DNA from: Sphingomonadaceae bacterium
GTDB taxonomy: Bacteria > Pseudomonadota > Alphaproteobacteria > Sphingomonadales > Sphingomonadaceae
Reading direction: 5' to 3'
DNA: 29,447 nt
Assembly: GCA_016742125.1 (NCBI GenBank)
Contig: JACVCM010000037.1
Location: 1-29,447 of the forward strand
The position numbers were made by a program, and so were the translations under genes. This document shows positions 14,073 through 22,204 of the stretch, piece by piece; position 1 is the stretch's first letter; every line of letters begins with the position of its first letter. The notes under the pieces were generated by a model. That model did no database searches and had not been told where the DNA came from. It saw only the letters and a list, made by a program, of their open reading frames with translations.

Positions 14073-15005
14073 ATGGTCAGTCCGACAAATGGCTATGAAA
14101 CAGGCGGTTATCGCGGCACGGCGACAATAGCGGGTGGCTCGCCCATCCGTCGGGGCGAGTTGGCCGGGTTGGCCAATGCGTCAGGCTGTATCACCATAGC
14201 ATATGGTCCCGACACCGCTGCGGATTATCTCCTAGTCGACCTTTGCTCCGAAACGGACACCGAAACGGATTTGCTGAACCACATCGCGCGATATCTCTCC
14301 ATCCATCGCGGCGTAGCGCTGGTGTGGACGGATATGAATGGGTTGGAAGCAGCTTACGCTGCCCTGCCGCAGGGTCAGGCCCATTTTCTGGTCGATGCCG
14401 ACGATATCGAGGCGATGCCGATACTGGCAGGGGCATTTAGACGGGGCGCAATGGACCGGTTGCACGACAGGGATCGCGAAGTGGAGTTCGGTTCGCTGCA
14501 CCGCATCAGCGACGAGCTGGCGGAATTCGCCCGAACACTGGCGCGGATGGCCGAAGCTGAACCCAAATCGACCGTGTCGGACAAGCCTGTATCATTTCGG
14601 CCCGCGCCCTTGGGAGGGTTTCAGGCTTTCCCCACCGGTGCCGTGCATCCTCCCTCACCCGTCGAGGCAAAGGCCTTGCGTGACCTGATCAAGCAACGCC
14701 GTTTGCGCGACCGGTTTTTTGCGAGCGATCTGTTTGCCGATCCGGCTTGGGACATATTGCTCGACCTCAAGGCCGCCAGCCTTGAAGGGCAGAAGGTATC
14801 GGTGTCGAGCCTGTGTATCGCGGCAGCCGTCCCACCCACCACAGCGCTAAGGTGGATTGGCGCCATGACCGAGAGCGGCATGCTGGTCCGACAGCAGGAT
14901 CCCGACGATCAGCGACGGGTGTTCATCGAATTGTCGGAAGAAACGAGCGCCAAGCTCGACGATTATTTCACATTGGCAGCCACCCGTCCCGGGCAAATCG
15001 TCTGA
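14073..15005 (+). CDS. Winged-helix (MarR-like) DNA-binding protein
   Basis: A 310-residue protein. The C-terminal part (about 210-305) reads as a winged helix: an LRDLIKQRRLRDRFFASDLFADPAWDILLDLKAASLEGQKVSVSSLC start, then AAVPPTTALRWIGAMTESGMLVRQQDPDDQRRVFIELSEE, which is the recognition helix and the wing of MarR-type regulators. The N-terminal 150 residues are an alpha/beta region without a motif I can assign, perhaps a receiver-like or sensory domain; a helical segment and a proline-rich linker (about 170-205) join the two. Start ATG 14073 has AGAGGGA 8 nt upstream. Target genes are unknown. TTGCCAA/TTGGCAA (15012-15037) after the stop is a weak hairpin without a T-run. Confidence 0.82.
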   Translation: MVSPTNGYETGGYRGTATIAGGSPIRRGELAGLANASGCITIAYGPDTAADYLLVDLCSETDTETDLLNHIARYLSIHRGVALVWTDMNGLEAAYAALPQGQAHFLVDADDIEAMPILAGAFRRGAMDRLHDRDREVEFGSLHRISDELAEFARTLARMAEAEPKSTVSDKPVSFRPAPLGGFQAFPTGAVHPPSPVEAKALRDLIKQRRLRDRFFASDLFADPAWDILLDLKAASLEGQKVSVSSLCIAAAVPPTTALRWIGAMTESGMLVRQQDPDDQRRVFIELSEETSAKLDDYFTLAATRPGQIV

Positions 15006-15055
15006 TAGCGCTTGCCAAGAGCCCATCACTTTGGCAAAGGCGCGCTTCCCCTTGG

Positions 15056-15131
15056 GGGCGCTTAGCTCAGTTGGTAGAGCATCTCGTTTACACCGAGAGG
15101 GTCAGCGGTTCGAGCCCGTTAGCGCCCACCA
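15056..15131 (+). tRNA. tRNA-Val (anticodon UAC)
   Basis: A 76-nt cloverleaf. The acceptor stem is GGGCGCT (15056-15062) with AGCGCCC (15121-15127), followed by discriminator A and an encoded CCA (15129-15131). The D-arm is TAGCTCAGTTGGTAGAGCA, the anticodon stem TCTCG/CGAGA encloses loop TTTACAC with anticodon TAC (15089-15091), and the T-loop is GGTTCGAGCC. It reads valine codon GTA and wobble partners. Confidence 0.97.
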
Positions 15132-15162
15132 TTTTTCAGATGCGACCTGAAAAGTGAATAAA

Positions 15163-15423
15163 ATGTCGAAGACGTTCATCGTAGCGAAAGCTTTCAAAGC
15201 GCATTTTCCGCTGATGGGGAGATATCTGCTTTCATCGGGCATCGGGATCGTGCTTTGCACGGCGGTGTTCATGCCTGAACCGGCCTTTGCCCGTGACAAT
15301 GAGCAAAATGAGCAGGCCAACTGCACCGACCCCAAGCATCGGCATACGGCAGTGCGCCCACTGACCGAATCGGTGCCGGTTCGCAAAAAGGACAAGGAAC
15401 GGGTCCGCCGCGTCCTGATGTAA
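15163..15423 (+). CDS. Small putative exported protein
   Basis: An 86-residue product from ATG 15163 (GTG 15154 is a possible earlier start). Residues about 20-45 form a hydrophobic stretch ending PEPAFA, a plausible signal peptide, followed by a short, very polar, basic tail (NEQNEQANCTDPKHRH ... KKDKERVRRVLM) with one cysteine. I do not recognise a family. There is no strong Shine-Dalgarno sequence. It starts 32 nt after the tRNA and its stop codon faces the tlpA stop with one base between. It could be a chance frame in the tRNA trailer region, but the signal-like start and the fit between neighbours favour a real gene modestly. Confidence 0.5.
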   Translation: MSKTFIVAKAFKAHFPLMGRYLLSSGIGIVLCTAVFMPEPAFARDNEQNEQANCTDPKHRHTAVRPLTESVPVRKKDKERVRRVLM

Positions 15424-15424
15424 G

Positions 15425-16036
15425 TCAGGTCGCTTCGCGCAGCAATTCGGCCATTGCGGCGTCATCCCATTCGACCCCGCCAATCACCCTCCACACTTCC
15501 CGGCCGTCGCCATCATATAATATGGTGGTTGGCAGGGCGAGCTGATGATCGAACGCCGCCGACAACGCGTTCTCGCTATCGGTATATGGTTCCAGATTCC
15601 CGATGCCAGTGTCGTTGAAAAAGGCCAGAACCGGTTTGCTTCCTTGCAAATCCTGCGACACCGCAATGACCGAAAGCTGCCCTTTTTCAAGCGCCGCCAG
15701 CGCATCGAGCGTCGGCATCTCCGCCTTGCATGGCGCGCACCAGGTCGCCCAGATATTGACGAGTAGCGGCTTCCCCGCAAAATCGGACAGGCTGACATCG
15801 CGTCCGTCCGCACCGGTGAAGGTCGCCGCCGGCGCGGCCTGCCCGGCAAATCGATAGCTCAGCGTCGCCTGCATGCCGTTCGCGCTTTCCAGGCCCAGCT
15901 CGACAGCACTGGCGGTACCCGCTTTTTCAGCCGCTCCGGCTTGCCCTTGCCCCTTCGGCGCAGTTCCCGTATCGCACGCGGCCAAAGCTAGAAGGACTAG
16001 AGCAATAAATACGCGCAATTCCGATTCCAATAGCAT
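15425..16036 (-). CDS. TlpA-family thiol-disulfide oxidoreductase, lipoprotein
   Basis: A 203-residue envelope thioredoxin. From ATG 16036 the protein opens with a lipoprotein signal ending LAAC (Cys21), then a low-complexity linker, then a TlpA/ResA-type domain with FAGKPLLVNIWATWCAPCKAEMP (active site Cys100-Ala-Pro-Cys103) and the cis-proline region LALPTTILYD. It would reduce or shuffle disulfides on the periplasmic side, for example in cytochrome c maturation. The frame is open to 16108, but the lipobox spacing supports ATG 16036, or TTG at 16030 or 16018. ATG 16036 overlaps the divergent argH start codon by two bases, so one of the two starts may lie elsewhere or the promoters sit inside the opposite genes. 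Confidence 0.88.
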   Translation of the reverse strand: MLLESELRVFIALVLLALAACDTGTAPKGQGQAGAAEKAGTASAVELGLESANGMQATLSYRFAGQAAPAATFTGADGRDVSLSDFAGKPLLVNIWATWCAPCKAEMPTLDALAALEKGQLSVIAVSQDLQGSKPVLAFFNDTGIGNLEPYTDSENALSAAFDHQLALPTTILYDGDGREVWRVIGGVEWDDAAMAELLREAT

Positions 16037-17405
16037 GTGGGGCGGCCGGTTCGGTTCCGGCCCCTCCGAGATCATGCAGACGATAAACGCGTCCATCCCC
16101 ATCGACAAGCGGATGTGGCGCGAGGATATTATGGGCAGTCAGGCCCACGCCGCCATGCTGGAAGCAAGCGGCATCATTTCGCCGGAGGATGCAAAGGCCA
16201 TTCAGGCCGGACTCAGCCAGATCATGGAGGAATATGAGGCCCATGGCGTCCCCGAGCATATTGAGCTTGAAGATATCCATATGCAGGTTGAGACGCGCCT
16301 GCGCGAACTGATCGGCGAACCTGCGGGACGGCTGCACACGGCCCGATCGCGCAACGATCAGGTCGCGACCGACTTCAGGCTTTGGACCACCGAAGCGATC
16401 CATGCCGTCGACGTCGGGCTCGAACGGTTCCAACGCGCGCTGCTGGACCGGGCCGACGAACATGCCGATACGATCATGCCCGGCTTTACACATTTGCAGG
16501 TGGCACAGCCTGTAACGCTGGGTCATCATTTGATGGCCTATTATGAAATGGCGAAGCGCGACCGTAGCCGCCTGGCCGATTGCAGGCGCCGCCTGAATGA
16601 ATCGCCGCTTGGTGCCGCTGCACTTGCCGGAACATCCTTTCCCGTCAACCGCGACTGGACTGCCGGACAAATGGGCTTCGACCGGCCGATGGCGAACAGT
16701 ATGGATGCCGTGTCCGACCGCGATTTCGCCATCGAGTTTCTGTCCTGCTGTACCCAGATCGCGCTCCATCTGTCGCGGCTGGCCGAGGAAATGATATTGT
16801 GGGCATCCCAACCCTTTGGCTTCGTCAGCCTGCCAGACGCCTGGTCCACCGGCAGCTCGATCATGCCGCAAAAGCGCAATCCCGACGCTGCCGAGCTGGT
16901 GCGCGGCCATAGCGGGCGCGTCATCGGCTGCATGACCAGCCTTATGGTCACGATGAAGGGTCTGCCTCTGGCTTATTCAAAGGACATGCAGGACGACAAG
17001 GCGCCGGTATTCGAAGCATACGACCTGCTCTGCCTGTCGCTGGCAGTTATGGCTGGCATGGTGTCGAACGTCAGCTTCAACCCCGCCCGCATGCGCGAGG
17101 TTGCAGCCTCCGGCTTTTCGACCGCTACCGATCTTGCCGATTGGCTGGTCCGTGAACATGGCCTGCCATTCCGTGAGGCCCATCATGTTACCGGCAGCAT
17201 TGTCAAGCTATGCGAAGCGCGTGGAACAGGGTTGGATGTCATCAGCGCCGACGACCTTGTTGCCATAAATCCAAAGCTGGCCGGGAGCAAAATGCCGGAT
17301 CTGTCGGTTGAGGGGTCGGTGGCCAGCCGGACCAGCGCTGGCGGCACCGCACCCGTTCGGGTAAGGGAGGCTATCGCCGCCGCCAGAAAGGAAATGGAAG
17401 CATGA
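16035..17405 (+). CDS. argH: Argininosuccinate lyase
   Basis: A 456-residue argininosuccinate lyase, the last step of arginine biosynthesis (argininosuccinate to arginine and fumarate). It begins MWGGRF, the nearly invariant ArgH start, and has RLHTARSRNDQVATD and the fumarase/aspartase superfamily signature GSSIMPQKRNPD (273-284). The frame is open upstream to 15873, but that part is antisense to the tlpA gene; ATG 16035 is the family start. No clear Shine-Dalgarno sequence precedes it, which fits a short or absent leader. The stop overlaps the next start as ATGA. It is probably the first gene of the run to 23096. Confidence 0.97.
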   Translation: MWGGRFGSGPSEIMQTINASIPIDKRMWREDIMGSQAHAAMLEASGIISPEDAKAIQAGLSQIMEEYEAHGVPEHIELEDIHMQVETRLRELIGEPAGRLHTARSRNDQVATDFRLWTTEAIHAVDVGLERFQRALLDRADEHADTIMPGFTHLQVAQPVTLGHHLMAYYEMAKRDRSRLADCRRRLNESPLGAAALAGTSFPVNRDWTAGQMGFDRPMANSMDAVSDRDFAIEFLSCCTQIALHLSRLAEEMILWASQPFGFVSLPDAWSTGSSIMPQKRNPDAAELVRGHSGRVIGCMTSLMVTMKGLPLAYSKDMQDDKAPVFEAYDLLCLSLAVMAGMVSNVSFNPARMREVAASGFSTATDLADWLVREHGLPFREAHHVTGSIVKLCEARGTGLDVISADDLVAINPKLAGSKMPDLSVEGSVASRTSAGGTAPVRVREAIAAARKEMEA

Positions 17406-17716
17406 CATGCCGCACGTCTCTGCTGATTGCCCTGACACTGGCGCTCGGTGCCTGCGGTAAAGTCGGCGATCTCGAACCGAAATCGGGCAACAGCCTGCCG
17501 CCGAAAGCCTACGGGCAAAGGACCGAGCAAAGCGCGGAAGCACTGACTACGCCATCGGCGCAGGCCCGGCCCGCGCGCAGCGACGAATTGCTTCGCCGTT
17601 CCGAGCGAAGAGAGAACGACCCCTTCGATTTACCGCCTGGCAAAGACCCCCCGCCTTTCAACGCACAAGAGGCCGCTGAGGAAGCAGTGACCGAAGCAAA
17701 AGAAAATCCGAGCTGA
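17402..17716 (+). CDS. lptM: Small LptM-like lipoprotein
   Basis: A 104-residue lipoprotein with a clear lipobox LGAC (Cys18) followed by GKVGDLEPKSGNSLPPKAYG, the short conserved segment of LptM (YifL), which helps mature the LptD/E lipopolysaccharide translocon in Escherichia coli. The rest is charged and disordered, with an R/E-rich middle and an acidic, Ala-rich tail that is longer than the enterobacterial protein. The position between argH and lysA is the classic location of this gene in proteobacteria. It overlaps argH by 4 nt (ATGA) and lies 11 nt before lysA. The function is carried over from the family and not tested for this lineage. Confidence 0.82.
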   Translation: MTCRTSLLIALTLALGACGKVGDLEPKSGNSLPPKAYGQRTEQSAEALTTPSAQARPARSDELLRRSERRENDPFDLPPGKDPPPFNAQEAAEEAVTEAKENPS

Positions 17717-17727
17717 ACCGATCTCCC

Positions 17728-18990
17728 ATGAACCATTTCGAACTGCAAAATGGCGTCCTGCACGCCGAGAACGTGGCCTTGCCCGACATCGCCGATGCGG
17801 TCGGCACGCCCGTCTATGTCTATTCGCGCGCAACGCTGGAGCGTCATGCGCAGGTGTTTCGAGAGGCACTGTCGGCCCTCGATAATCCGCATCTTGCCTT
17901 TGCGGTGAAGGCCAACCCCAATCTCGCTGTTTTGAAGGTTCTGGCGAAACAGGGCTATGGCGCGGATGTCGTGTCGGGTGGCGAAATGGACCGTGCTCTC
18001 GCCGCAGGCATGGCGCCCGAAGACATCGTGTTTTCAGGCGTGGGCAAGACAGCAGAGGAAATTGTCGCCGCGCTCAAGGCCGGTATCGGGCAGTTCAATA
18101 TCGAATCCGAGGAGGAGGGCCGCGAGCTTGCCATCTTGGCCGATACCTTCAGCTACCGCGCCAATGCCGTCCTGCGCATCAATCCGGATGTGGATGCCGG
18201 GACGCATGGCAAGATCTCAACCGGCAAGGCCGATAACAAATTTGGCGTCGGCATTCACCGTGCGCCGGACATCTATGGACGATTGGCAGCCCTGCCCGGT
18301 CTCAACATGCGCGGCGTGGCTCTGCACATCGGTAGCCAGCTGACCAGTCTCGAGCCGCTCGAAACCGCGTTCCGCAAAGTCGGTGACTTGATCGCGGAAT
18401 TGCGCGAGGATGGGCACATAATCACGCATGTCGACCTCGGTGGCGGTCTGGGCGTCAAATATCGCGCCGACGACAATCCTCCCGATCCAGCCGCCTATGG
18501 CCAGATGGTTGCACGCGTCACAGCAGGTTGGAATGTCCGCCTGATGTTCGAACCGGGCCGTGTTATCGCCGGCAATGCAGGTGTCCTTCTCACCCGCGTT
18601 ATCCGCGTCAAGCCGGGCGCGGGCAATATTCCCTTCGCCATCGTCGACGCGGCTATGAACGACCTCGCCCGACCCGCGCTATACGATGCCTGGCATGATT
18701 TTGAGGCTGTCGAACCCACCGGGCAGAAAATGGCGGCGAACATTGTGGGACCGGTGTGCGAGACCGGCGACACCTTTGCAATGGGCCGCGACATAGACTC
18801 GGTCGGAGCCAATGATCTGGCCATATTCCGCACTGCAGGCGCCTATGGCGCGACCATGGCCAGCACCTATAACAGCCGCGGACTTGTACCCGAAGTGCTG
18901 GTGGATGGCGACAAATTCGCGATCGTTGCGGAACGGATTGCCCCGGCGACTATCTTGGCAGCCGAACATGTGCCGGACTGGCTGGAATAG
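17728..18990 (+). CDS. lysA: Diaminopimelate decarboxylase
   Basis: A 420-residue PLP enzyme of the alanine-racemase-fold (type III) decarboxylases, converting meso-diaminopimelate to lysine. The PLP lysine is Lys61 in LAFAVKANPN. The glycine-rich phosphate site is HVDLGGGLGV. The substrate-side motif CETGD is at 344-348, and EPGR is present upstream of it, all typical for LysA. The length is normal. It follows the lptM-like gene by 11 nt and precedes the siroheme-synthase-like gene by 9 nt, so it is within the long plus-strand run. No lysine riboswitch is visible in the short gaps. Confidence 0.97.
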   Translation: MNHFELQNGVLHAENVALPDIADAVGTPVYVYSRATLERHAQVFREALSALDNPHLAFAVKANPNLAVLKVLAKQGYGADVVSGGEMDRALAAGMAPEDIVFSGVGKTAEEIVAALKAGIGQFNIESEEEGRELAILADTFSYRANAVLRINPDVDAGTHGKISTGKADNKFGVGIHRAPDIYGRLAALPGLNMRGVALHIGSQLTSLEPLETAFRKVGDLIAELREDGHIITHVDLGGGLGVKYRADDNPPDPAAYGQMVARVTAGWNVRLMFEPGRVIAGNAGVLLTRVIRVKPGAGNIPFAIVDAAMNDLARPALYDAWHDFEAVEPTGQKMAANIVGPVCETGDTFAMGRDIDSVGANDLAIFRTAGAYGATMASTYNSRGLVPEVLVDGDKFAIVAERIAPATILAAEHVPDWLE

Positions 18991-18999
18991 GCCCCGCAA

Positions 19000-19779
19000 G
19001 TGGAACAATTGCCTATCTTCGTAAACCTCTCCGGTCGGAAGGTCATTTTGGTGGGCGAAGGCGAGGCGGCAGACGCCAAGCGACGACTTATCGAACGTGC
19101 AGGCGGGCAATGCGTCGATGCCGCAGACCGCGACGCGCGCCTTGCCTTCATTGCAATCGAAGATGAAAAGGCGGCAATAGAAAGCGCCGAAGACCTGAAA
19201 GCACGGGGTCTGCTGGTCAATGTTGTGGACCGTCCCGAACACTGCGATTTTACAACCCCGGCGATTGTCGACCGTGCACCCGTGCTTGTGGCTGTCGGGA
19301 CCGGAGGTGCGTCTGCCGGAATGGCCAAAGCCATTCGGCAGCGCATCGAGACACTCCTGCCGTCGAGCACCGGCAAACTGGCCTCAACCATTGCCGCCGC
19401 GCGTCAGGCTATCCGCTTTCGCTGGCCGGACGCCGCCGACCGCCGACGCGCCCTCGATGCCGCTTTTGTCGAAGGCGGAATGCTCGATCCTTTTGCCGAC
19501 CATGCAGATAATGCCGTTGCGCAATGGATCGCGAATACCGACGAACCCCTGCCTTCAAGGCTGATTGAAATTCCGCTGCTGTCGGACAATCCCGACGACC
19601 TGACATTGCTCAGCGCCCGTTTGCTCGGACAAGCCGATCATATCTTTCACGATACAAATGTCCCGGCAGCGATTTTGGACCGCGCCCGCGCCGATGCTGT
19701 CCGTTGCGAGGGGACGCCGCCAGTACATGTGCCCGAGGGACTGACGCTATACCTGAGGTTGCCCCAGGCGGCAGCTTGA
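19000..19779 (+). CDS. Siroheme synthase-like: precorrin-2 dehydrogenase with methylase remnant
   Basis: A 259-residue protein. Residues 1-150 match the CysG N-terminal part/Met8: IFVNLSGRKVILVGEGEAADAKRRLIERAG (nucleotide-binding G-x-G-x-x-A), LVNVVDRPEHCDFTTPAIVDRAPVLVAVGTGGASAGMAKAIRQRIE. These enzymes oxidise precorrin-2 and insert iron to make siroheme. The last 70 residues (LIEIPLLSDNPDDLTLLSARLLGQADHIFHDTNVPAAILDRARADAVRCEG) resemble only the beginning of the uroporphyrinogen-III methyltransferase domain (usually VGAGPGDPDLLTL), with the glycine-rich site altered and the remaining 180 or so residues missing. The start is GTG 19000. It lies 9 nt after lysA. Confidence 0.85.
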   Translation: MEQLPIFVNLSGRKVILVGEGEAADAKRRLIERAGGQCVDAADRDARLAFIAIEDEKAAIESAEDLKARGLLVNVVDRPEHCDFTTPAIVDRAPVLVAVGTGGASAGMAKAIRQRIETLLPSSTGKLASTIAAARQAIRFRWPDAADRRRALDAAFVEGGMLDPFADHADNAVAQWIANTDEPLPSRLIEIPLLSDNPDDLTLLSARLLGQADHIFHDTNVPAAILDRARADAVRCEGTPPVHVPEGLTLYLRLPQAAA

Positions 19780-19796
19780 GGCATGAAGCTGGTCCG

Positions 19797-20603
19797 ATGA
19801 CCAGATTTCCGCACATTCTTATCTTCGGCTGCGGCAATATGGGCGGCGCAATGCTGCGCGGCTGGGTGGCGGCGGGGGCACCGACAGAGAGCTTTACCGT
19901 CATCGACCCGGTTGCGAGCGACCTGCCCGAAGGCGTGAGGCTATATCGGACAGCGGACGAGTTGAACGGGACTTACGATACCGTGCTGCTTGGCATAAAG
20001 CCGCAAATGCTGTCGGCGCTTGCCCCGGACATTGCGCGATTGCTGCCGCCCGATGCGTTGCTACTCTCCCTCCTGGCGGGTACGCGGACCGTCTCGCTAT
20101 CATCGCACTTTCCCAACGCACGGGTCGTCCGGCTGATGCCCAATCTGGCCGCCGCCATCGGCAAGTCGCCACTCGGACTTTTTTCGACACAGCTTGGCAG
20201 CAACGATCGGGCGGAGCTCGAAAGGGATCTATCCGCTTTAGGTACAGCCGTCTGGCTCGAAGAGGAAGGCCAAATGGATGCCGTAACCGCGCTCGCGGGC
20301 TCCGGCCCGGCCTTTGTCTACCGTTTCATCGACGCGCTGGCACAAGGCGGCAGCCAGATCGGACTTGCGCCTGAAACAGCCGCGCGGCTGGCACTCGCAA
20401 TGGTCGAAGGCGCGACCCAGCTCGCAACCGCAGCGAACGAGACTCCGGCCGAACTCGCCGCGCGTGTCACAAGTCCGGGAGGGACGACCGCAGCGGGGCT
20501 GGCGGTTCTCGATGCCGACGATGCCCTGACGAGACTGGTGCAGGACACGCTGCGCGCCGCCAAGAACCGCGGCGCCGAACTGGCAATGGGAGAGAATGAT
20601 TGA
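19797..20603 (+). CDS. proC: Pyrroline-5-carboxylate reductase
   Basis: A 268-residue ProC, the last enzyme of proline biosynthesis, reducing pyrroline-5-carboxylate with NAD(P)H. The Rossmann start is ILIFGCGNMGGAMLRGW (7-23), followed by LLGIKPQML, VVRLMPNLAAAIGKSPLG, the dimer/active-site helix TALAGSGPAFVYRFIDALAQGG and the C-terminal signature RVTSPGGTTAAGL. ATG 19797 is chosen because the conserved N-terminus begins there; the open frame to 19704 overlaps the previous gene. It begins 17 nt after the previous stop and its stop overlaps the TTG start of the amidase gene. Confidence 0.96.
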   Translation: MTRFPHILIFGCGNMGGAMLRGWVAAGAPTESFTVIDPVASDLPEGVRLYRTADELNGTYDTVLLGIKPQMLSALAPDIARLLPPDALLLSLLAGTRTVSLSSHFPNARVVRLMPNLAAAIGKSPLGLFSTQLGSNDRAELERDLSALGTAVWLEEEGQMDAVTALAGSGPAFVYRFIDALAQGGSQIGLAPETAARLALAMVEGATQLATAANETPAELAARVTSPGGTTAAGLAVLDADDALTRLVQDTLRAAKNRGAELAMGEND

Positions 20604-22204
20604 AACTGCGTATTGCTTTGCTGCTTGGCCTGGCGCTGTCGTCGCCCGCTTTCGCCTCGATTGCCAAACCGCCCACCACTGAACAGGCGAAGGTCAATCT
20701 CGCCAAATCCGGGCCGATAGAAAATCTCGACCTGTTCCAACTTGTCGACGGTATCGACGACGGGGCCCTGAACAGCGAGGCGATTACCGCCGCCTATCTG
20801 GCCCGCATCGCCGAGGTCGACGATGCAGGCCCGACGCTAAACGCGGTAATTGCCACCTTTCCCGACGCACTTGAGCAAGCCAGGGCGATGGACGCCGAGA
20901 TCAGGACCGGCAGATATCGGGGGCCGATGCACGGAATACCGGTGCTGGTGAAAGACAATGTCGAGGTGGCCGGGCCGATTGCCACCACCGCCGGATCGCT
21001 CGCTCTGGCAAACAATATTACCAACCGCGATGCCCCGCTGATAGCGCGGCTGCGCGCGGCCGGTGCGGTCATTCTCGGCAAGACCAATCTCTCCGAATGG
21101 GCCAACATTCGCTCCAACGATTCGACCAGCGGCTGGAGCGCGGTCGGCGGACTGACGAAAAATCCGCATGCGCTGGATCGCAACGCCTGTGGCTCGTCGA
21201 GCGGCAGCGGAGCTGCGATAGCTGCGGGATTGGCGGCAGCGGCCATAGGCACAGAGACCGACGGGTCCATCACCTGTCCTGCCGGGGTCACCGGTATTGT
21301 CGGTTTCAAACCCACTGTCGGTCTTGTCTCGCGTCGCTTCATCGTGCCGATCAGCCACAGCCAGGACACCGCCGGACCGATGACGCGGACGGTGCGCGAC
21401 GCCGCGATCATGCTGACAGCAATGGCCGGCACCGACACCGAAGACCCGGCCACTGCGGAGGCAGACAATTGGCGCGGCGATTACTCGAAGGGCCTTTCGG
21501 TCGAAGCCCTTGGCGGCATGCGTATCGGTGTCGTGCGCGCGGCGGATGTCGATGCTGCGCTCTTCGATGCGGCGATTGCCGCATTGCGCGAGGGCGGGGC
21601 CGAGATCGTTATGCTCGATACGAGAAATGTCGATCGCGAGGCCATGGGGGAGGCCGAGTTCAAAGTCTTGCTTGCCGAGCTGAAGGCGGATCTTGCTGCC
21701 TATCTCGAAGGCCTGCCCGAAGGCTTGGTCCCCCATAAGACACTGGCCGATATCATCGCTTTCAACAAGGCGAAGGCGCCGCAGGAACTACAGCATTTCG
21801 GCCAGGATATTTTCGAGCTGGCCGAGAAGGAGAAGGGGTTGGCCGACCCCGCCTATCTCGATGCGGTGGCAACCTCGCGCCGACTTGCCAGCAATGCGCT
21901 CAACGGCTTTTTCGCCGGGCAACGGCTGGATGTCATCATTGCCCAAACCAATGGCCCGGCCTGGGTCTCGACGCTGGGCAAGGGCGACGCCTTTTCCGGT
22001 CCGAGCGCCAGCCAGATGCCCGCTATCGCCGGCTTTCCACATCTGACGGTGCCGATGGGGCTATCGGGCGGGCTTCCTGTCGGCCTTAGCTTTATCGGTC
22101 CCAAATGGCATGATCATGCGGTGTTCAAGGCAGGCTATGCCTATGAACAGCTATCGAAAGCACGTGTCGCCCCCACTTATCGCGCCAGCATGGAAACCAA
22201 ATAA
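20600..22204 (+). CDS. Exported amidase, amidase-signature family
   Basis: A 534-residue amidase-signature enzyme with the Ser-cisSer-Lys triad: Lys118 (VLVKDN), cis-Ser199 in CGSSSGSGAA, nucleophile Ser223 in TETDGSITCPA, followed by GIVGFKPTVGLVSR. A signal peptide (residues 1-19, ending SPAFA) exports it to the periplasm. The family hydrolyses amide bonds in many substrates, including peptide amides; PAM-type peptide amidases have similar leaders and length. The specific substrate is unknown. The start is TTG 20600, overlapping the proC stop as TTGA, with GGGAG 8-12 nt upstream. The stop TAA shares its last A with the ATG of the next gene. Confidence 0.93.
   Translation: MKLRIALLLGLALSSPAFASIAKPPTTEQAKVNLAKSGPIENLDLFQLVDGIDDGALNSEAITAAYLARIAEVDDAGPTLNAVIATFPDALEQARAMDAEIRTGRYRGPMHGIPVLVKDNVEVAGPIATTAGSLALANNITNRDAPLIARLRAAGAVILGKTNLSEWANIRSNDSTSGWSAVGGLTKNPHALDRNACGSSSGSGAAIAAGLAAAAIGTETDGSITCPAGVTGIVGFKPTVGLVSRRFIVPISHSQDTAGPMTRTVRDAAIMLTAMAGTDTEDPATAEADNWRGDYSKGLSVEALGGMRIGVVRAADVDAALFDAAIAALREGGAEIVMLDTRNVDREAMGEAEFKVLLAELKADLAAYLEGLPEGLVPHKTLADIIAFNKAKAPQELQHFGQDIFELAEKEKGLADPAYLDAVATSRRLASNALNGFFAGQRLDVIIAQTNGPAWVSTLGKGDAFSGPSASQMPAIAGFPHLTVPMGLSGGLPVGLSFIGPKWHDHAVFKAGYAYEQLSKARVAPTYRASMETK

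Noticed and set aside
15012..15037. TTGCCAA/TTGGCAA hairpin after the winged-helix gene as a terminator
   Set aside because: Only seven pairs around a 12-nt loop and no T-run follows, so it does not meet the usual pattern of an intrinsic terminator.
15102..15395. A 97-residue minus-strand frame ending WWALTGSNR over the tRNA
   Set aside because: That ending is the familiar false translation of the reverse complement of a tRNA 3' end; no independent support.
15927..16910. A 327-residue minus-strand frame antisense to argH
   Set aside because: argH is intact with its family signature on the other strand; the antisense product is composition-driven, without a domain.
20837..21736. A 299-residue minus-strand frame antisense to the amidase gene
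   Set aside because: The amidase triad and signal peptide are on the plus strand; the antisense frame is rich in Arg/Gly/His and has no motif.
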